From NCBI GenBank assembly GCA_004298155.1, contig SCRD01000007.1:124001-188000 (forward strand): DNA of 64,000 nt. The letters run 5' to 3'. Below are positions 62,309 to 64,000 of the stretch, one piece after another. A model generated the notes under the pieces. The model worked only from the letters and a program-made list of their open reading frames with translations. It did no database searches and was not told the DNA's origin. The position numbers were made by a program, and so were the translations under genes. The DNA comes from Acidobacteriota bacterium (GTDB lineage: Bacteria > Acidobacteriota > Terriglobia > UBA7540). Positions within the stretch are counted from its first letter, which is position 1. Each line of letters opens with the position of its first letter.

Positions 62309-64000
62309 ATGAGTATGCTGATCCAGGATGTAAAGTACGGCCTGCGCCAGCTTGGGCGAAACCCTGGCTTTACGGCCATAGCCGTCCTGACGCTGGCCCT
62401 CGGCATCGGAGCGAACACAGCCATCTTTTCGGTCGTGAACGCGGTGCTGCTCAATCCACTGCCCTACTCGCAGCCGGACCGCCTGGTGGCGCTTTACTCG
62501 CGGACTTCGCAATTCCCGAATTCCTCGATTTCATACCCCAACTTTCTTGACTGGGTACGGCTCAACCACTCGTTTTCCGCCCTGGCTGCCTATCGCCAGG
62601 ATAGTTTCACTTTGACCGGTGTGGGCGAACCAGAGCGTGTCCCCGTGGAATTAGTCTCTGCCAGTTTTTTCCCGCTGCTTGGAATCAAGCCTGCCTTAGG
62701 CCGCTGGTTTACACCTCAGGAAGACGAGATAGGAGCAGCGCCCGTGGTGGTCCTGAGCGGCGGCCTCTGGAAACGCAAGTTCGGCGCCTCGCCGGATGTT
62801 CTGGGCAAGGTGATTACTTTGAGTGGGACGTCCTACACGATTGTCGGTATTCTCCCCGCCAATTTTTTCTACAGTGGGAACAACTTTCAGCGCAGTGATG
62901 TTTACGCGCCCATCGGCCAGTGGAATGATCCGACATTCCGCGACCGCAGGGCCAGCATGGGCATGGATGCCGTTGGCCGGCTCAAGCCCGGAGTCGCGCT
63001 TGCGCAGGCAAAGGCTGACATGGACGTTCTTGGCCGCCGTCTGGCGGAGCAGTACCCGGAGGCCGACAAGGGCACCGGGATCGCGCTCCTGCCTCTTAAG
63101 CAGAATATCGTGGGAGGAATCCAGGCTTATCTCCTGGTGCTCCTGGCCGCAGTGGGCTTTGTTCTGCTGATTGCCTGCGTCAACGTCGCAAACCTGATGC
63201 TGGCGCGTGCCACTGGGCGGTCCCGCGAGTTTGCCATCCGGGTTGCGCTGGGGGCAGGCCGCAGGCGCGTCATCCGGCAGGTCCTTACGGAAAGCACGCT
63301 GCTGGCATTTGCCGGCGGAGTGCTTGGCACGCTGGTTGCCGCCTGGGGATTGCAGGCGGCTTTGAGAGCGCTCCCTGACGTTCTGCCGCGCGTCGAGACC
63401 GTACAGCTCGACGGGCGCGTTTTGTTGTTTACGCTGGCAGCCTGCCTGCTGACGGGAATCCTCTTTGGCCTGGCGCCCGCTCTCAGGACATCAACACAAA
63501 ACCTTCAGCAGACGCTCAAGGAAGGCGGGCGCGGAACAAGCGCCGCGCACCATCGTACCCAGAGCGCTTTTGTCGTTGCGGAAGTGGCGCTTGCTCTGGT
63601 GCTCCTGGCCGGCGCCGGGCTGATGGTTCGCACTCTGATGGCGCTCTGGAGCGTTGATCCGGGTTTCGATCCGGGCCACGTTCTGGGCTTCCGGGCCGCT
63701 TTCCCTCCAGTCAAATCGCCGGACTCGATTCGGGCGATGTGGCGCCAACTTCAAGATAAGCTCGAAGCACTCCCCGGCATTGCGAGTGCATCGCTCACGC
63801 TTGGCTCCATGCCTACCCGCAGCGATTCTGACCTGCCGTTCTGGCTCGAAGGCCAGCCCAAGCCGGCGAGCAATTCCCAGATGAAGGTGTCTTTGTTTTA
63901 CCTTGTCCAGCCGGACTACCTGAAAGTGATGAAGATTCCGCTGGTGCGCGGCCGATTCCTTAATTCGACGGACACCGAGCATTCGCCTTTCGTAATCGTC
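62309..64000 (+). CDS. MacB-like ABC-type permease, ADOP type, 3' end cut by window
   Basis: An open frame of 564 codons runs to the last base of the window, with no stop. The ATG at 62309 has AAAGGCGG four bases upstream. The sequence begins [20 protein letters not shown] followed by a transmembrane helix with [20 protein letters not shown], the hallmark start of acidobacterial duplicated-orphan permeases. The MacB_PCD periplasmic region comes next ([30 protein letters not shown]). Then come FtsX-type helices ([40 protein letters not shown]) and a second repeat begins ([39 protein letters not shown]). No ATPase domain is in the visible part; ADOP proteins lack one. The adaptor and TolC genes upstream make it an export system. 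Confidence 0.88.
   Translation, partial: MSMLIQDVKYGLRQLGRNPGFTAIAVLTLALGIGANTAIFSVVNAVLLNPLPYSQPDRLVALYSRTSQFPNSSISYPNFLDWVRLNHSFSALAAYRQDSFTLTGVGEPERVPVELVSASFFPLLGIKPALGRWFTPQEDEIGAAPVVVLSGGLWKRKFGASPDVLGKVITLSGTSYTIVGILPANFFYSGNNFQRSDVYAPIGQWNDPTFRDRRASMGMDAVGRLKPGVALAQAKADMDVLGRRLAEQYPEADKGTGIALLPLKQNIVGGIQAYLLVLLAAVGFVLLIACVNVANLMLARATGRSREFAIRVALGAGRRRVIRQVLTESTLLAFAGGVLGTLVAAWGLQAALRALPDVLPRVETVQLDGRVLLFTLAACLLTGILFGLAPALRTSTQNLQQTLKEGGRGTSAAHHRTQSAFVVAEVALALVLLAGAGLMVRTLMALWSVDPGFDPGHVLGFRAAFPPVKSPDSIRAMWRQLQDKLEALPGIASASLTLGSMPTRSDSDLPFWLEGQPKPASNSQMKVSLFYLVQPDYLKVMKIPLVRGRFLNSTDTEHSPFVIV

Noticed and set aside
1-64000. Search for tRNA, rRNA and CRISPR arrays
   Set aside because: No T-loop/anticodon arrangement in intergenic DNA, no rRNA-like stretch and no regularly spaced repeat series were seen by eye; a covariance-model scan would be decisive.

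Overview
The window is a moderately GC-rich bacterial chromosome segment, most likely from an Acidobacteriota member. Supporting this are an acidobacterial VWFA-related protein (39701-42010), a very large Oar-like TonB-dependent receptor with an N-terminal carboxypeptidase-regulatory domain (36137-39637), a MacB-like permease of the kind acidobacterial genomes carry in many copies (62309 to the end), IPT/TIG-repeat exported proteins, and many Tat-exported carbohydrate-active enzymes. No rRNA, tRNA, CRISPR array or complete insertion sequence is visible.

Region 1 (1-22655, all + strand) is an exopolysaccharide/cell-surface glycan cluster. It holds the C-terminal part of an asparagine-synthase-like amidotransferase, an O-antigen-ligase-type polymerase, a Wzx-type flippase, a GT4 glycosyltransferase, WecB (UDP-GlcNAc 2-epimerase), an exported beta-helix protein, a FemAB-like acyltransferase and a CapK/PaaK-like adenylating enzyme. 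Embedded next is an unusual block: hemB, hemA, a degenerate UbiD-family protein, a 6PGDH-like dehydrogenase, an RraA-like aldolase-fold protein, two overlapping ATP-grasp ligases, a NodB-type deacetylase and a UDP-sugar 6-dehydrogenase. The run ends at a perfect 13-bp hairpin. This block is the best candidate in the window for an undescribed pathway: ALA/tetrapyrrole-entry enzymes beside amide ligases inside a glycan operon.

Region 2 (22800-27300) has two exported IPT-repeat proteins on the minus strand and a NarL/LuxR-type regulator on the plus strand, with a 0.7-kb divergent region holding a two-stem hairpin. Region 3 (27361-34809) is a glycan-use cluster: a TIM-barrel/FGE-fold fusion, a GRP-type sugar transporter, a GH27 alpha-galactosidase and a mannonate-dehydratase-like enolase-superfamily enzyme. 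It is interrupted by a repeat-rich stretch with a 47-bp direct repeat, several GCAGAG hairpins and what looks like the 3' scar of a second GH27 gene.

Region 4 (34985-44999) carries an exported proline-rich protein, the TonB receptor, the VWFA protein, an HU-family DNA-binding protein with a recognisable promoter and terminator, and a GH15 glucoamylase-like enzyme. Region 5 (45803-58090) is an L-arabinose/hemicellulose locus: ribulokinase, ribulose-5-phosphate 4-epimerase, a fucose-isomerase-fold protein in place of canonical AraA, a LacI regulator, a Tat-exported GH127 beta-L-arabinofuranosidase and, on the opposite strand, two tandem Tat-exported glycosidase-like paralogues of uncertain family. 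Region 6 (58815-64000) is a tripartite export system (TolC, HlyD/MacA-like adaptor, MacB-like permease cut by the window end).
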